Shown: piece after piece, positions 45,605 to 53,134 of the stretch
How the letters are laid out: each line of letters opens with the position of its first letter
Numbering within the stretch: position 1 is the stretch's first letter
NCBI GenBank assembly: GCA_017537025.1
Contig: JAFWCB010000005.1
Location: 496,001-560,000 of the forward strand
Length of the DNA stretch: 64,000 nt
Origin: Sediminibacterium sp.
Lineage (GTDB): Bacteria; Bacteroidota; Bacteroidia; Chitinophagales; Chitinophagaceae
Reading direction: 5' to 3'
Program-made: the position numbers and the translations under genes
Notes under the pieces: model-generated
Databases searched by the model: none
The model's input: the letters and a program-made list of their open reading frames with translations, nothing else
Told to the model about the DNA's origin: nothing

Positions 45605-46090
45605 CTATTTAATTTGAGTTCTGTATACGCCTACAGAATAATGCGCTACAGTGTTTAACTTTAAATGATCATTCGTAGCACTAAGCTTCTTATATGGTTT
45701 AAACTGCCCCTTCTTATCTAAGAAGCCGATAATACAGGTATATTTTTTATCTCCTTTTTGAATGGCCGGTTTTGGCTGCGTACCAAAATTAGGTAGTTCC
45801 ATATCAGCCGTTTCTCGTAACTCTTTATACCGCATTACTATCCGATAAACGAAGGTTTTTTTAGTTTCGTATACGCGCGCAGAAAATTCCCAGTTATTGG
45901 CATTATTTACATCATCACTCACCCATTCGCGGTATTCAGCAACGGGTTTTTCTGCAGGCTTGTTCCTTATTTCAGCAATGGTATCATTCGTAATAAAGGT
46001 TTTTGTAGCCGAGACTACCACTTCTTGTTGTTGCGTTTGGTTGCAGGCAGCCAGTAAAAAGATACATGCTGCATGAAAAAAATATCTCAT
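45605..46090 (-). CDS. Lipoprotein of unknown function
   Basis: 161 residues. Signal peptide with lipobox LLAAC (Cys16), followed by a Gln-rich linker and a mature domain with YREWVSDDVNNANNWEF, TFVYRIVMRYKELRETADM and YTCIIGFLDKKGQFKPYK. I recognise no family. It is a probable periplasmic or outer-membrane lipoprotein. It starts 24 bases after the 266-residue lipoprotein gene and ends three bases before the serine hydrolase, in the same operon. Confidence 0.72.
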   Translation of the reverse strand: MRYFFHAACIFLLAACNQTQQQEVVVSATKTFITNDTIAEIRNKPAEKPVAEYREWVSDDVNNANNWEFSARVYETKKTFVYRIVMRYKELRETADMELPNFGTQPKPAIQKGDKKYTCIIGFLDKKGQFKPYKKLSATNDHLKLNTVAHYSVGVYRTQIK

Positions 46091-46114
46091 AGCAAATGGG
46101 TTTAGATGAAGATA

Positions 46115-46915
46115 TTAATACCTAAACACATCTGCAAAATTTTCATCTGTAATCAGTTTACGAAAAGATGAATTTTTCATGACATCCGTATAATGCATTC
46201 GTTTACCGTTAACAAGTAAGTATTCGTAAACCAGGCGTATACCATGACTATAATCTACGTACCAATTTACATGTCCGGTATACAACGGTTGTATAGGTAT
46301 ACCATCTGGTTTATGCCAACCGAATATGGCTACCCGATTAGGTTTACTCGATCGGGTAAGCAAATCGGTAATTACCACATCTTTCTTAATCCCTGCGATT
46401 AACCCTTTTCTATTTTTCCTTTGTCCTTCTATAATCAAATGATGTTGCCACATCGTAACGGTACTATCTCTAAAAATATACATCGGCACAGGATCAAGTT
46501 TAACTTTTGCCGATGCGTAAATATCATTCACTAATTTTTTTGTGGGTAGAAAACAGTGCAGGCTATCTGCTATGGGTTGTGCAGCAAGGGGTGTGAGGGG
46601 TATACGTGCCCAATTATCATTCGTTCCTATACATAGATAATCGGGCAGTACCCATATTGTTGCCTTATTCCAAGTATTCGTGGTTGAGTCGAAACTACGA
46701 ATCTGAACAGGTACAAATTTTCTTAAAAAAGAGGGGATATTTCCTTTTAAAATTGATACTGTTGCAACGGAGTCTCTTTGCTTCCATTGCATTTGCCAAA
46801 CCTGTTTATAAAAATCCTCTCCGGTAAGGGTATTCGGATTATTGGGTAATTGTATTTTGGGTGAAACACAGCCCATATAAGCTAATAAACAAATACCCAA
46901 ACAAATCCGATACAT
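46115..46915 (-). CDS. Lipoprotein of unknown function
   Basis: 266 residues. Signal peptide with Cys16 (AYMGC). The mature part is beta-rich with several Trp: FYKQVWQMQWKQRDSV near 35-50, IWVLPDYLCIG, and TSAKV-like spacing before VPMYIFRDSTVTMWQHHLIIEGQ. A late phrase is GHVNWYVDYSHGIRLVYEY. These suggest an outer-membrane-associated domain, possibly ligand-binding, but I know no matching family. It is the first gene of the operon leading to the serine hydrolase and ABM protein. Confidence 0.72.
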   Translation of the reverse strand: MYRICLGICLLAYMGCVSPKIQLPNNPNTLTGEDFYKQVWQMQWKQRDSVATVSILKGNIPSFLRKFVPVQIRSFDSTTNTWNKATIWVLPDYLCIGTNDNWARIPLTPLAAQPIADSLHCFLPTKKLVNDIYASAKVKLDPVPMYIFRDSTVTMWQHHLIIEGQRKNRKGLIAGIKKDVVITDLLTRSSKPNRVAIFGWHKPDGIPIQPLYTGHVNWYVDYSHGIRLVYEYLLVNGKRMHYTDVMKNSSFRKLITDENFADVFRY

Positions 46916-46923
46916 AGAAGCAA

Positions 46924-47013
46924 TTTTTGAATTATAAATTATGAATTATAAATTAAGAATTGAGAATTCTTACCTCCAAATCCATATTTCTTAATTCATA
47001 ACTCTTAATTCTT
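46924..47013. repeat. AATTATAAATTATG-type inverted repeat
   Basis: GAATTATAAATTATGAATTA-like units at 46929-46965 meet inverted units TTAATTCATAACTCTTAATT at about 46989-47013. They can form a long A+T-rich hairpin between asd and the lipoprotein gene, possibly ending asd transcription. The right arm reaches the asd stop codon. Confidence 0.65.
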
Positions 47014-48004
47014 AATGAATAATCCCCTTGGCAAGTAAATGCTCCGCTATTTGTACCGCATTAGTAGCAGCTCCTTTACGCAGGTTATCACTTACAATCC
47101 ACATATTGAGTGTATTGGCTTGTGTTTCATCTCTGCGTAATCTTCCTACAAACACCTCGTCTTTTTCATGTGCCCATAAAGGCATGGGATATTGTTGATT
47201 GGCTATATCATCTTGTACAATAATACCCGGTGCATTCTCCAAAATAGATTTTACTATTGCCAAATCGAAATCATTTTCAAATTCAATATTTACGCTTTCG
47301 CTATGTCCGCCTACTACGGGTATACGAACTGTAGTAGCAGTTACGCGAATGCTATCATCTTGCATAATTTTTTTGGTTTCATTTACCATCTTCATTTCTT
47401 CTTTGGTATACCCATTATCTAAGAAAACATCGATTTGCGGAATTACATTCAAATCGATTTGGTATTTGTACGCCATTTCTCCAGCAATATTTTTTCTTTC
47501 ATTAAAGAGTTGGTCTACCGCTTTTTTTCCCGTACCGGTAACACTTTGATAAGTACTAACCACTACCCTTTTTATTTTATAACGCGTATGCAAAGGTTGT
47601 AATGCTACCACCATTTGAATGGTTGAGCAATTAGGGTTGGCGATGATAAAGTCTTCGCTTGTAAGAACATTGGCATTCACTTCCGGCACTACTAATTTCT
47701 TAGTAGGATCCATTCTCCATGCAGAAGAATTATCAATTACCCGAATACCTGCGGCTGCGAATTTTGGCGCCCATTCTAATGAAGTACTTCCACCTGCAGA
47801 AAAAATAGCCACTGCTGGTTTAGCAGCTATTCCATCTTCCATACTCACTACAGTATAGTTTTTACCTTTAAAAGACACTTCTTTACCTACTGAACGTTCT
47901 GATGCAACCGGTACTATTTCTGTAACCGGAAAATTACGTTCTGCTAACACTTGTAACATTTTGGTTCCTACCAGACCTGTTGCGCCAACTACAGCTACTT
48001 TCAT
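47012..48004 (-). CDS. asd: Aspartate-semialdehyde dehydrogenase
   Basis: 330 residues from the ATG at 48004 (MKVAVVGATGLVG). A longer frame from a TTG at 48106 runs through the leader hairpin and is not real. NADP-binding GATGLVG at the start, catalytic Cys in ANPNCSTIQ, and His in VVGGHSESV. The enzyme reduces aspartyl phosphate to aspartate semialdehyde, the branch point to lysine (and diaminopimelate), threonine, methionine and isoleucine. It is preceded by a leader with a short reading frame and a terminator (see 48054-48208), so attenuation by aspartate-family amino acids is likely. It follows the PfkB gene in the same direction. Confidence 0.96.
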   Translation of the reverse strand: MKVAVVGATGLVGTKMLQVLAERNFPVTEIVPVASERSVGKEVSFKGKNYTVVSMEDGIAAKPAVAIFSAGGSTSLEWAPKFAAAGIRVIDNSSAWRMDPTKKLVVPEVNANVLTSEDFIIANPNCSTIQMVVALQPLHTRYKIKRVVVSTYQSVTGTGKKAVDQLFNERKNIAGEMAYKYQIDLNVIPQIDVFLDNGYTKEEMKMVNETKKIMQDDSIRVTATTVRIPVVGGHSESVNIEFENDFDLAIVKSILENAPGIIVQDDIANQQYPMPLWAHEKDEVFVGRLRRDETQANTLNMWIVSDNLRKGAATNAVQIAEHLLAKGIIH

Positions 48005-48025
48005 ATTTGTTCCCCCCAAGTTTTG

Positions 48026-48042
48026 CTCCGCCAAGGGCGGAG
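48026..48042 (-). repeat. Short GC hairpin in the asd untranslated leader
   Basis: CTCCGCC (48026-48032) and GGCGGAG (48036-48042) form a seven-pair stem with a three-base loop, 21 bases before the asd ATG. It has no T-run, so it is not a terminator. It may be a mobile short palindrome or part of the leader fold. Confidence 0.55.
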
Positions 48043-48053
48043 GTTTTATGTTT

Positions 48054-48082
48054 AAAAAAAAGCCCCGACGATTTGTCGGGGC
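48054..48082 (-). terminator. Leader terminator of asd (attenuator stem)
   Basis: GCCCCGAC (48075-48082) pairs with GTCGGGGC (48062-48069) around a five-base loop, followed by eight T on the minus strand (48054-48061). It lies between the probable asd promoter and the asd start, so it would control read-through into asd. It might also serve as the end of the upstream PfkB gene, 105 bases away. Confidence 0.8.
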
Positions 48083-48122
48083 CTGGTTATTTATATTGAC
48101 ATACAAACGTACATAGCCCCTC

Positions 48123-48167
48123 CTATGAAGGTTTTTTTGTGCGTTTTGTATGTTTCATTATTATCAT
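48123..48167 (-). CDS. Candidate asd leader peptide
   Basis: A 14-codon frame from an ATG at 48167 reads MIIMKHTKRTKKPS. A second ATG at 48158 would give an 11-residue version, which suits a transcript starting near 48168. Ten of 14 residues are Met, Ile, Lys or Thr, all end products of the Asd pathway, and four are Lys. The stop codon (48123-48125) is two bases from a GGGGC segment (48116-48120) that can pair with the left arm of the leader terminator. The arrangement fits a ribosome-stalling attenuator. No sequence conservation has been checked, so the peptide is a prediction. Confidence 0.5.
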   Translation of the reverse strand: MIIMKHTKRTKKPS

Positions 48168-48173
48168 CTCGTG

Positions 48174-48208
48174 CAAATATAATGTATTACTTCAAAGAAA
48201 TATCAAAA
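48174..48208 (-). promoter_or_regulatory. Probable asd promoter
   Basis: TTTTG (48204-48208), a 22-base spacer and TATATTTG (48174-48181), the last an exact match to TAnnTTTG. It lies across the end of the PfkB gene. Transcription would start near 48168. Confidence 0.6.
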
Positions 48209-49107
48209 TTCACTAACTGTACAAATTCTGCTAAACGGGCATCAATATCTGCTTTTGAAATTTCGCGCAAACGTTGGGTACCGAATTTTTCAACACAGAA
48301 GGAAGCCATGGCACTACCAATAATAATAGCTGTTTTCATATTTTCAAAAGAAATATCTTTTGTTCGCGCAATATGTCCAATAAAACCTCCGGCAAATGTA
48401 TCGCCGGCACCGGTTGGATCAAATACTTCTTCTAAAGGCAATGCGGGAGCAAAGAAAACACTGTTGCCATGAAACAATAAAGCACCATGTTCCCCTTTTT
48501 TAATGATGAGGTATTTGGGTCCTAATGTCATTATTTTTTGTGCAGCTTTAACTAAAGAATATTCGCCGCTTAGCTGTCGGGCTTCGCTATCGTTTACCAT
48601 TAATAAATCAACCATAGAAATGGTTTTCAATAATTCGTCGAGGGCAATTTCCATCCAAAAATTCATCGTGTCCATCACGATCAATTTAGGTCTTGTTGTC
48701 AACTGCTCAATTACACTTCTTTGTACGGAAGGCAATAAGTTACCTAACATCAAGAACTCACAATCTTGAAAACTTTCGGGTACAACCGGCTGAAAGTTTT
48801 CTAATACATTCAATTGTGTATCCAGGGTATCACGGGTATTCATATCCATATGATACTTACCACTCCAAAAAAAAGTTTTCTCGTCTTTTTTAATTTGTAC
48901 TCCCGCTAAATCTACATTACGGGCTGTGAGTGCATCCAGCTCTGCTTGTGGAAAATCGCCACCTACTACTGAGATCTGCTTTACCGGCGTGAAATTAGAT
49001 GCGCACCAGGCAATATAGGTACCTGCACCGCCAATAATTTTATCACTCTTACCAAACGGCGTTTCGATAGCATCAAAAGCCATAGAACCAACAACTACTA
49101 AAGACAT
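48187..49107 (-). CDS. PfkB-family sugar or nucleoside kinase
   Basis: 306 residues. GGAGTYIAWCASNF near 26-39 is the N-terminal substrate lid region, and DPTGAGDTFAGGF near 245 is the PfkB signature with the catalytic Asp. Members phosphorylate sugars or nucleosides (ribokinase, fructokinase, adenosine kinase); the specific substrate cannot be read from the motifs. TAATTTCG at 49133-49140 is a possible -7 box. Its end carries the asd promoter. The neighbouring asd shares direction but probably has its own transcript. Confidence 0.93.
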   Translation of the reverse strand: MSLVVVGSMAFDAIETPFGKSDKIIGGAGTYIAWCASNFTPVKQISVVGGDFPQAELDALTARNVDLAGVQIKKDEKTFFWSGKYHMDMNTRDTLDTQLNVLENFQPVVPESFQDCEFLMLGNLLPSVQRSVIEQLTTRPKLIVMDTMNFWMEIALDELLKTISMVDLLMVNDSEARQLSGEYSLVKAAQKIMTLGPKYLIIKKGEHGALLFHGNSVFFAPALPLEEVFDPTGAGDTFAGGFIGHIARTKDISFENMKTAIIIGSAMASFCVEKFGTQRLREISKADIDARLAEFVQLVNFDISLK

Positions 49108-49197
49108 AGAAATTTTTTTGATTGTTGGGGTGCGAAATTAGGGCATCCCTTGTGGAATACCTGAAACTAACATAGAATAAATATATTCGAAATAATA

Positions 49198-49227
49198 TTG
49201 CTAACATTTGTTAGTATACTATCTTTA
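49198..49227 (+). promoter_or_regulatory. paaR-like promoter with overlapping operator
   Basis: TTG (49198-49200), a 19-base spacer and TATCTTTA (49220-49227, seven of eight matches). The spacer holds CTAACATTTGTTAG (49201-49214), extended to the right as GTTAGTAT. The same half-site forms the palindrome before paaA, so the regulator probably represses its own gene by covering the promoter. Confidence 0.6.
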
Positions 49228-49231
49228 CCAA

Positions 49232-49825
49232 ATGGCAAGGATTCAAATAGATAAAAACAGTTCCCGAAAGGATGTAATTGTTAGTAAAGCCGCGGCGCTT
49301 TTCCGCGAAAAGGGCTTTAAAGCAGCTAGCATGCGCGATTTAGCTGAATCAGTTGGTGTTGAGGCAGCTAGTTTATATAACCATATTAAATCGAAAACAG
49401 AGTTATTACATGAACTATGTTTTGGTGTAGCCAATCGTTTTATGCATAAAATTGATGAGGTTGAATCAGAGAAGGTTACTGCATTGGAAAAAGTAGAGCA
49501 TTTGATTCGTTTTCATATTGATGAAATGATCAATCATTATGAAGAAGTATATGTGAGCGATAGAGAATGGAAACATTTATCAGACCCTTACCTTTCTAAT
49601 TTTCAAAATCAACGGCGGATGTACAGAAAAAGATTTGCTGCTATTATTGAAGCCGGTATCAAGCAAAAAGAAATTAAACCCATCGACGCACCAACTGCGG
49701 TACTCATTTTACTACATGCGATCGGGGGCATAGAAAGCTGGCATCGCAGCACCCAAAAAATTTCCGCCGAAGCGCTAACAGAAAATATGGTGAGCATGTT
49801 AGTAGGAGGATTGGTGAATAAGTAA
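49232..49825 (+). CDS. TetR-family regulator, probable PaaR of phenylacetate catabolism
   Basis: 197 residues from the ATG at 49232; an upstream in-frame start would lie inside the operator. The N-terminal TetR DNA-binding domain has FREKGFKAASMRDLAESVGV and ASLYNHIKSKTELL. The C-terminal ligand domain is typical in size. It sits at the head of the paa genes and its own promoter has the same palindrome as the paaA promoter. TetR-type PaaR proteins in other bacteria repress paa genes and release DNA on binding phenylacetyl-CoA; here that is an inference. The last residues and stop come from a repeat (49815-49830). Confidence 0.85.
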   Translation: MARIQIDKNSSRKDVIVSKAAALFREKGFKAASMRDLAESVGVEAASLYNHIKSKTELLHELCFGVANRFMHKIDEVESEKVTALEKVEHLIRFHIDEMINHYEEVYVSDREWKHLSDPYLSNFQNQRRMYRKRFAAIIEAGIKQKEIKPIDAPTAVLILLHAIGGIESWHRSTQKISAEALTENMVSMLVGGLVNK

Positions 49826-49870
49826 ATAAGTAGAATGTCACCCTGTCCGCCTAGGCGAAGTCGAAGGGTA
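49815..49870. repeat. Repeat pair between paaR and paaE
   Basis: AATAAGTAAATAAGTAG followed by GTCACCCTGTCCGCCTAGGC and GAAGTCGAAGGGT. ACCCT (49840-49844) and AGGGT (49865-49869) pair, with a CGCCTAGGCG palindrome between. The first unit supplies the regulator stop codon. The second is the inverted form of the unit found inside paaE. Confidence 0.7.
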
Positions 49871-49883
49871 ATTTATTATCACT

Positions 49884-50966
49884 ATGTCAAATAAATTCCA
49901 CTCAATAACCGTAAAAGATATCCGTAAAGAAACAGCCGATTGTGTATCGATCGCATTTGATATTCCGGAAGAAAAAAAATCATTATTTCAATTCACACAA
50001 GGACAATATATTGCTGTTAAAAAAGATATTGATGGTGTAGATATCAGAAGATCTTATTCGATTTGTAGTTCCCCACTCGATGATGAATTGAGGATCGCTG
50101 TAAAAAAAGTGGAGGGAGGTGTTTTTTCTACTTATGCCAATAAAAAACTTTGCGTTGGGGATACCATAGAAATCATGCCCCCTCTTGGCAAATTTTTCAC
50201 CCCCCTGGTATCTTCCCAAAGCCTCAACTACGCTGCGTTTGCAGCGGGTAGCGGTATAACGCCTATCCTTTCTATCATAAAAACTACTTTGCTAACCGAA
50301 CCGAATAGCACATTCACATTAGTGTACGGAAATAAAAATCGACATTCGATTATCTTCCGCGAGGCAATAGAAGCACTTAAAAATAAATTCATTCATCGCT
50401 TTCGTGTAATCTATATTTTATCGCGCGAAAAAACAGATACCCCCATTCAAGCAGGAAGAATCAATGCTGAAAAATGTAATGCGCTTTTTGAAAAAATAAT
50501 CGACATCAAAAATATCGATCATTTCTTTATCTGTGGACCTCAAGAAATGACGGAAACAGTAAAAAATAAATTAGCCGCAAATGGTATACAACCAAAACAA
50601 ATTCATGTAGAATTGTTTGGGGTGAAAACGACCCTTCGACAAGCTCAGGGTGACAGACCGGAGGCGATAGACGATATAATGACTTCAAAAAGGAACATCA
50701 CCATAAAACTAGATGGGGTTACGTTTGATTTTGAGTTGCGAAATAATGAATCGATTTTAGATGCTGCCCTTGCACAAGGTGCCGATCTGCCTTTTGCCTG
50801 CAAAGGAGGAGTATGCTGCACTTGCAAAGCCAAACTAGTAGAAGGCAAAGTAAAAATGGATGTTCATTATGGACTGGAGCCCGATGAAATAGCAGCAGGT
50901 TTTATACTTACCTGTCAATCTCACCCCCAAACACAAAGGGTGTTGGTTGATTTTGACGCCAAATAG
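49884..50966 (+). CDS. paaE: Phenylacetyl-CoA epoxidase reductase subunit PaaE
   Basis: 360 residues. An N-terminal flavodoxin-reductase-like domain with FAD motif RRSYSICSSP and NAD-binding GSGITPILSI, then a plant-type 2Fe-2S ferredoxin domain with CKGGVCCTC near 306-314 and a fourth Cys in LTCQSHP. It passes electrons from NADPH to the PaaAC oxygenase. Between the domains, at about 249-261, lies KTTLRQAQGDRPE, encoded by an intergenic-type repeat (50631-50663). It is separated from paaABCD and probably shares the paaR transcript. All cofactor motifs are present. Confidence 0.95.
   Translation: MSNKFHSITVKDIRKETADCVSIAFDIPEEKKSLFQFTQGQYIAVKKDIDGVDIRRSYSICSSPLDDELRIAVKKVEGGVFSTYANKKLCVGDTIEIMPPLGKFFTPLVSSQSLNYAAFAAGSGITPILSIIKTTLLTEPNSTFTLVYGNKNRHSIIFREAIEALKNKFIHRFRVIYILSREKTDTPIQAGRINAEKCNALFEKIIDIKNIDHFFICGPQEMTETVKNKLAANGIQPKQIHVELFGVKTTLRQAQGDRPEAIDDIMTSKRNITIKLDGVTFDFELRNNESILDAALAQGADLPFACKGGVCCTCKAKLVEGKVKMDVHYGLEPDEIAAGFILTCQSHPQTQRVLVDFDAK
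50631..50663. repeat. Phrase-like repeat inside paaE
   Basis: ACCCTTCGACAAGCTCAGGG then TGACAGACCGGAG lies in frame in the linker between the reductase and ferredoxin domains and encodes TLRQAQGDRPE. The same unit is found inverted at 30096-30119 and in related form at 49835-49870. Confidence 0.85.
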
Positions 50967-50997
50967 CCTAACAAAAAAGCTAAATATTTAAACAAAT

Positions 50998-51030
50998 AAT
51001 ACTAACATACGTTAGTATTTAGTATTTTCG
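50998..51030 (+). promoter_or_regulatory. PaaR operator and -7 box of the paaA promoter
   Basis: AATACTAAC (50998-51006) and GTTAGTATT (51011-51019) form a perfect nine-base inverted repeat with a four-base spacer. TATTTTCG (51023-51030), seven of eight matches to TAnnTTTG, lies just after it. The same CTAAC/GTTAG core is in the paaR promoter. A repressor bound here would block the promoter. A clear -33 box is missing. Confidence 0.7.
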
Positions 51031-51048
51031 TTACCTAATTCTTCTACA

Positions 51049-51987
51049 ATGGAATTCGAGCAAATTTTTCAGGATAAGATAGATAAGGAAATCCGAATTG
51101 AACCGAAAGATTGGATGCCCGAGAAATATAGGCAAACATTAATCCGGCAGATTAGTCAGCATGCCCATAGCGAGATAGTTGGTATGCTCCCCGAAGGTAA
51201 TTGGATCACGCGCGCCCCATCTCTTCGCAGAAAAGCGATTTTATTGGCTAAAGTGCAAGACGAGGCCGGTCATGGTTTATACCTCTATAGCGCAGCCGAA
51301 ACCTTAGGTATAAGCCGGGATGAAATGACAGAACAATTATTAAGTGGCAAAGCAAAATATTCTTCCATTTTCAACTACCCCACCCTTAGCTGGGCAGATA
51401 TGGGTGTTATAGGTTGGTTAGTAGATGGTGCTGCCATTATGAACCAAGTACCTTTATGTAGAACCAGCTATGGCCCTTATGCGCGTGCCATGGTACGTGT
51501 TTGCAAGGAAGAAAGTTTTCATCAACGCCAAGGTTTTGAAATATTACTCACGCTAAGCAAGGGAACAGATGCGCAGCGCAAGATGGCACAAGATGCTATT
51601 AACCGTTGGTGGTGGCCAAGCATCATGATGTTCGGACCAAAAGACGATGAAAGTCCGAATAGTGTACTGAGCATGAAATGGAAGATCAAGCGTTTTAGCA
51701 ACGACGAACTCCGACAAAAATTTATTGATGTTTGTGCAGAGCAAGTAAAAGTTCTTGGTTTTACATTACCCGATCCCGATTTAAAATGGAATGAAGAAAG
51801 AGGACACTATGATTTTGGTACCATTAACTGGGATGAATTTTGGCAAGTGATCCAAGGAAATGGCCCCTGTAATAAAGAAAGATTAGATGCCAGAAAAAAA
51901 GCCTGGGAAGAAGGCGCCTGGGTGCGAGAAGCAGCTACTGCTTATGCGGAGAAAAAGCGAGTGAAAAATACTTTGAGGGTAGCATAA
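51049..51987 (+). CDS. paaA: Phenylacetyl-CoA epoxidase catalytic subunit PaaA
   Basis: 312 residues. The di-iron ferritin-like fold shows the iron-binding phrases [17 protein letters not shown] and [14 protein letters not shown] (ExxH motifs). PaaA inserts one oxygen atom into phenylacetyl-CoA to give the 1,2-epoxide, in complex with PaaB, PaaC and the reductase PaaE. It is the first gene of paaABCD-G-I-Y and follows the operator promoter by 18 bases. Length and motifs are standard. Confidence 0.97.
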   Translation: MEFEQIFQDKIDKEIRIEPKDWMPEKYRQTLIRQISQHAHSEIVGMLPEGNWITRAPSLRRKAILLAKVQDEAGHGLYLYSAAETLGISRDEMTEQLLSGKAKYSSIFNYPTLSWADMGVIGWLVDGAAIMNQVPLCRTSYGPYARAMVRVCKEESFHQRQGFEILLTLSKGTDAQRKMAQDAINRWWWPSIMMFGPKDDESPNSVLSMKWKIKRFSNDELRQKFIDVCAEQVKVLGFTLPDPDLKWNEERGHYDFGTINWDEFWQVIQGNGPCNKERLDARKKAWEEGAWVREAATAYAEKKRVKNTLRVA

Positions 51988-51998
51988 AATAATTAATA

Positions 51999-52367
51999 AT
52001 GAATAATTTAATCATCAAATATTACTACGGCGATTATGGAGAGGCAAAAAATGGAGCCGCAGACATCAGCACTAGTAATAATCACAAACCCGAGTGGCCA
52101 TTATGGGAAGTATTTATAAGAAGCAAGCAGGGCCTCGACCATAAACATGTAGGCAGCTTGCATGCGGCTGATGCTGCTATGGCTATTGAAAATGCAAGAG
52201 ATGTTTACACCAGAAGAATGGAAGGTGTAAGTATTTGGGTGGTTGAAAGTAAATATATACATGCCAGCAATCCCGATGAAGCCGATTCGTTGTACGACCC
52301 TGCCAATGATAAAGCATACAGACATCCTACTTTTTATGAATTGCCCGAGGAGCTTAAGCACATATAG
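51999..52367 (+). CDS. paaB: Phenylacetyl-CoA epoxidase subunit PaaB
   Basis: 122 residues. The family phrases are WPLWEVFIRSKQGLDHKHVGS and LHAADAAMAIENARDVYTRR (each a run near residues 30-70). PaaB bridges PaaAC dimers in the epoxidase complex and has no metal of its own. The C-terminal end FYDPA-like segment reads SLYDPANDKAYRHPTFYELP. It lies 11 bases after paaA and is followed by a 71-base repeat gap before paaC. Confidence 0.95.
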   Translation: MNNLIIKYYYGDYGEAKNGAADISTSNNHKPEWPLWEVFIRSKQGLDHKHVGSLHAADAAMAIENARDVYTRRMEGVSIWVVESKYIHASNPDEADSLYDPANDKAYRHPTFYELPEELKHI

Positions 52368-52369
52368 GA

Positions 52370-52430
52370 TAGACAATAGACGGTAGACCGTAGACGATAA
52401 GAGTGTGAAGTGATTAGTGAGCAGTGTAAA
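52370..52430. repeat. TAGACGGTAGACC-type repeat between paaB and paaC
   Basis: GATAGACAATAGACGGTAGA, then CCGTAGACGATAAGAG and GTGAAGTGATTAGTGAG-like units. ACGGTAGACCGT is a short palindrome. This is a further family of the gap-filling repeats, lying inside an operon. Confidence 0.6.
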
Positions 52431-52438
52431 GTAAAAAT

Positions 52439-53134
52439 ATGATTGAAAAAATATTACAATTAGCAGATGACGCGCTCATTCTTGGGCATAGACATAGTGA
52501 GTGGTGTGGACATGGGCCGGTATTAGAACAAGATATTGCCATATCAAATATCGCATTGGATTATATCGGTTTAGCTAGAAATTTATATCAACATTCGGCA
52601 ACATTGATTAATGCAGGTGCCACAGAAGATACACTTGCCTATTTACGTGATGTTATTGATTTTAAAAATCATTTAATAGTTGAATTACCCAATGGCGATT
52701 GGGCACAAACGATCCTAAGAATATTTTTCTTCAGCCAATATCAACGCCTACGTTATCAACAATTATTATTGGATACGGATAAACAGATAGCCGCAATTGC
52801 AGAGAAGTCGCTGAAAGAAATTACCTATCATATTCGCTGGAGCACAGACTGGGTACTGCGTTTAGGGGACGGTACCGCAGAAAGTAAAGCCAGAATGATA
52901 AAAGCAGCCGACTATCTATGGCCCTATACGGAAGAACTATTTGTTGATGGTTTCATCACAAAACGAGAATGGCTGGCAACAATAGAACCTGTTTTTCTGG
53001 AAGCTACATTAGCGCTTCCTTCTACTAAACAACTGCTACAAAAAGGAATTGAGGGAGAGCATACGGAACACCTAGGTTATATACTTGCCGAAATGCAATA
53101 CTTACAAAGAGCTTATCCCAATAGCGAATGGTAA
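52439..53134 (+). CDS. paaC: Phenylacetyl-CoA epoxidase structural subunit PaaC
   Basis: 231 residues, ferritin-like and related to PaaA but without catalytic iron. Family phrases: LILGHRHSEWCGHGPVLEQD at the start, LIVELPNGDWAQTILR near 82 and YHIRWSTDWVLRLGDGT near 130. PaaC supports PaaA in substrate binding. It overlaps paaD by seven bases, so translation is coupled. Normal for a paaABCD cluster. Confidence 0.96.
   Translation: MIEKILQLADDALILGHRHSEWCGHGPVLEQDIAISNIALDYIGLARNLYQHSATLINAGATEDTLAYLRDVIDFKNHLIVELPNGDWAQTILRIFFFSQYQRLRYQQLLLDTDKQIAAIAEKSLKEITYHIRWSTDWVLRLGDGTAESKARMIKAADYLWPYTEELFVDGFITKREWLATIEPVFLEATLALPSTKQLLQKGIEGEHTEHLGYILAEMQYLQRAYPNSEW

Noticed and set aside
48007-48106. 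34-codon N-terminal extension of asd from a TTG at 48106
   Set aside because: It reads through the leader terminator and a second hairpin, and the normal Asd start MKVAVVGATG is at 48004.
48091-48114. Seven-codon frame MYVCMSI in the asd leader
   Set aside because: Too short, not enriched in pathway amino acids beyond Met, and it overlaps the pairing region; the upstream frame fits better.
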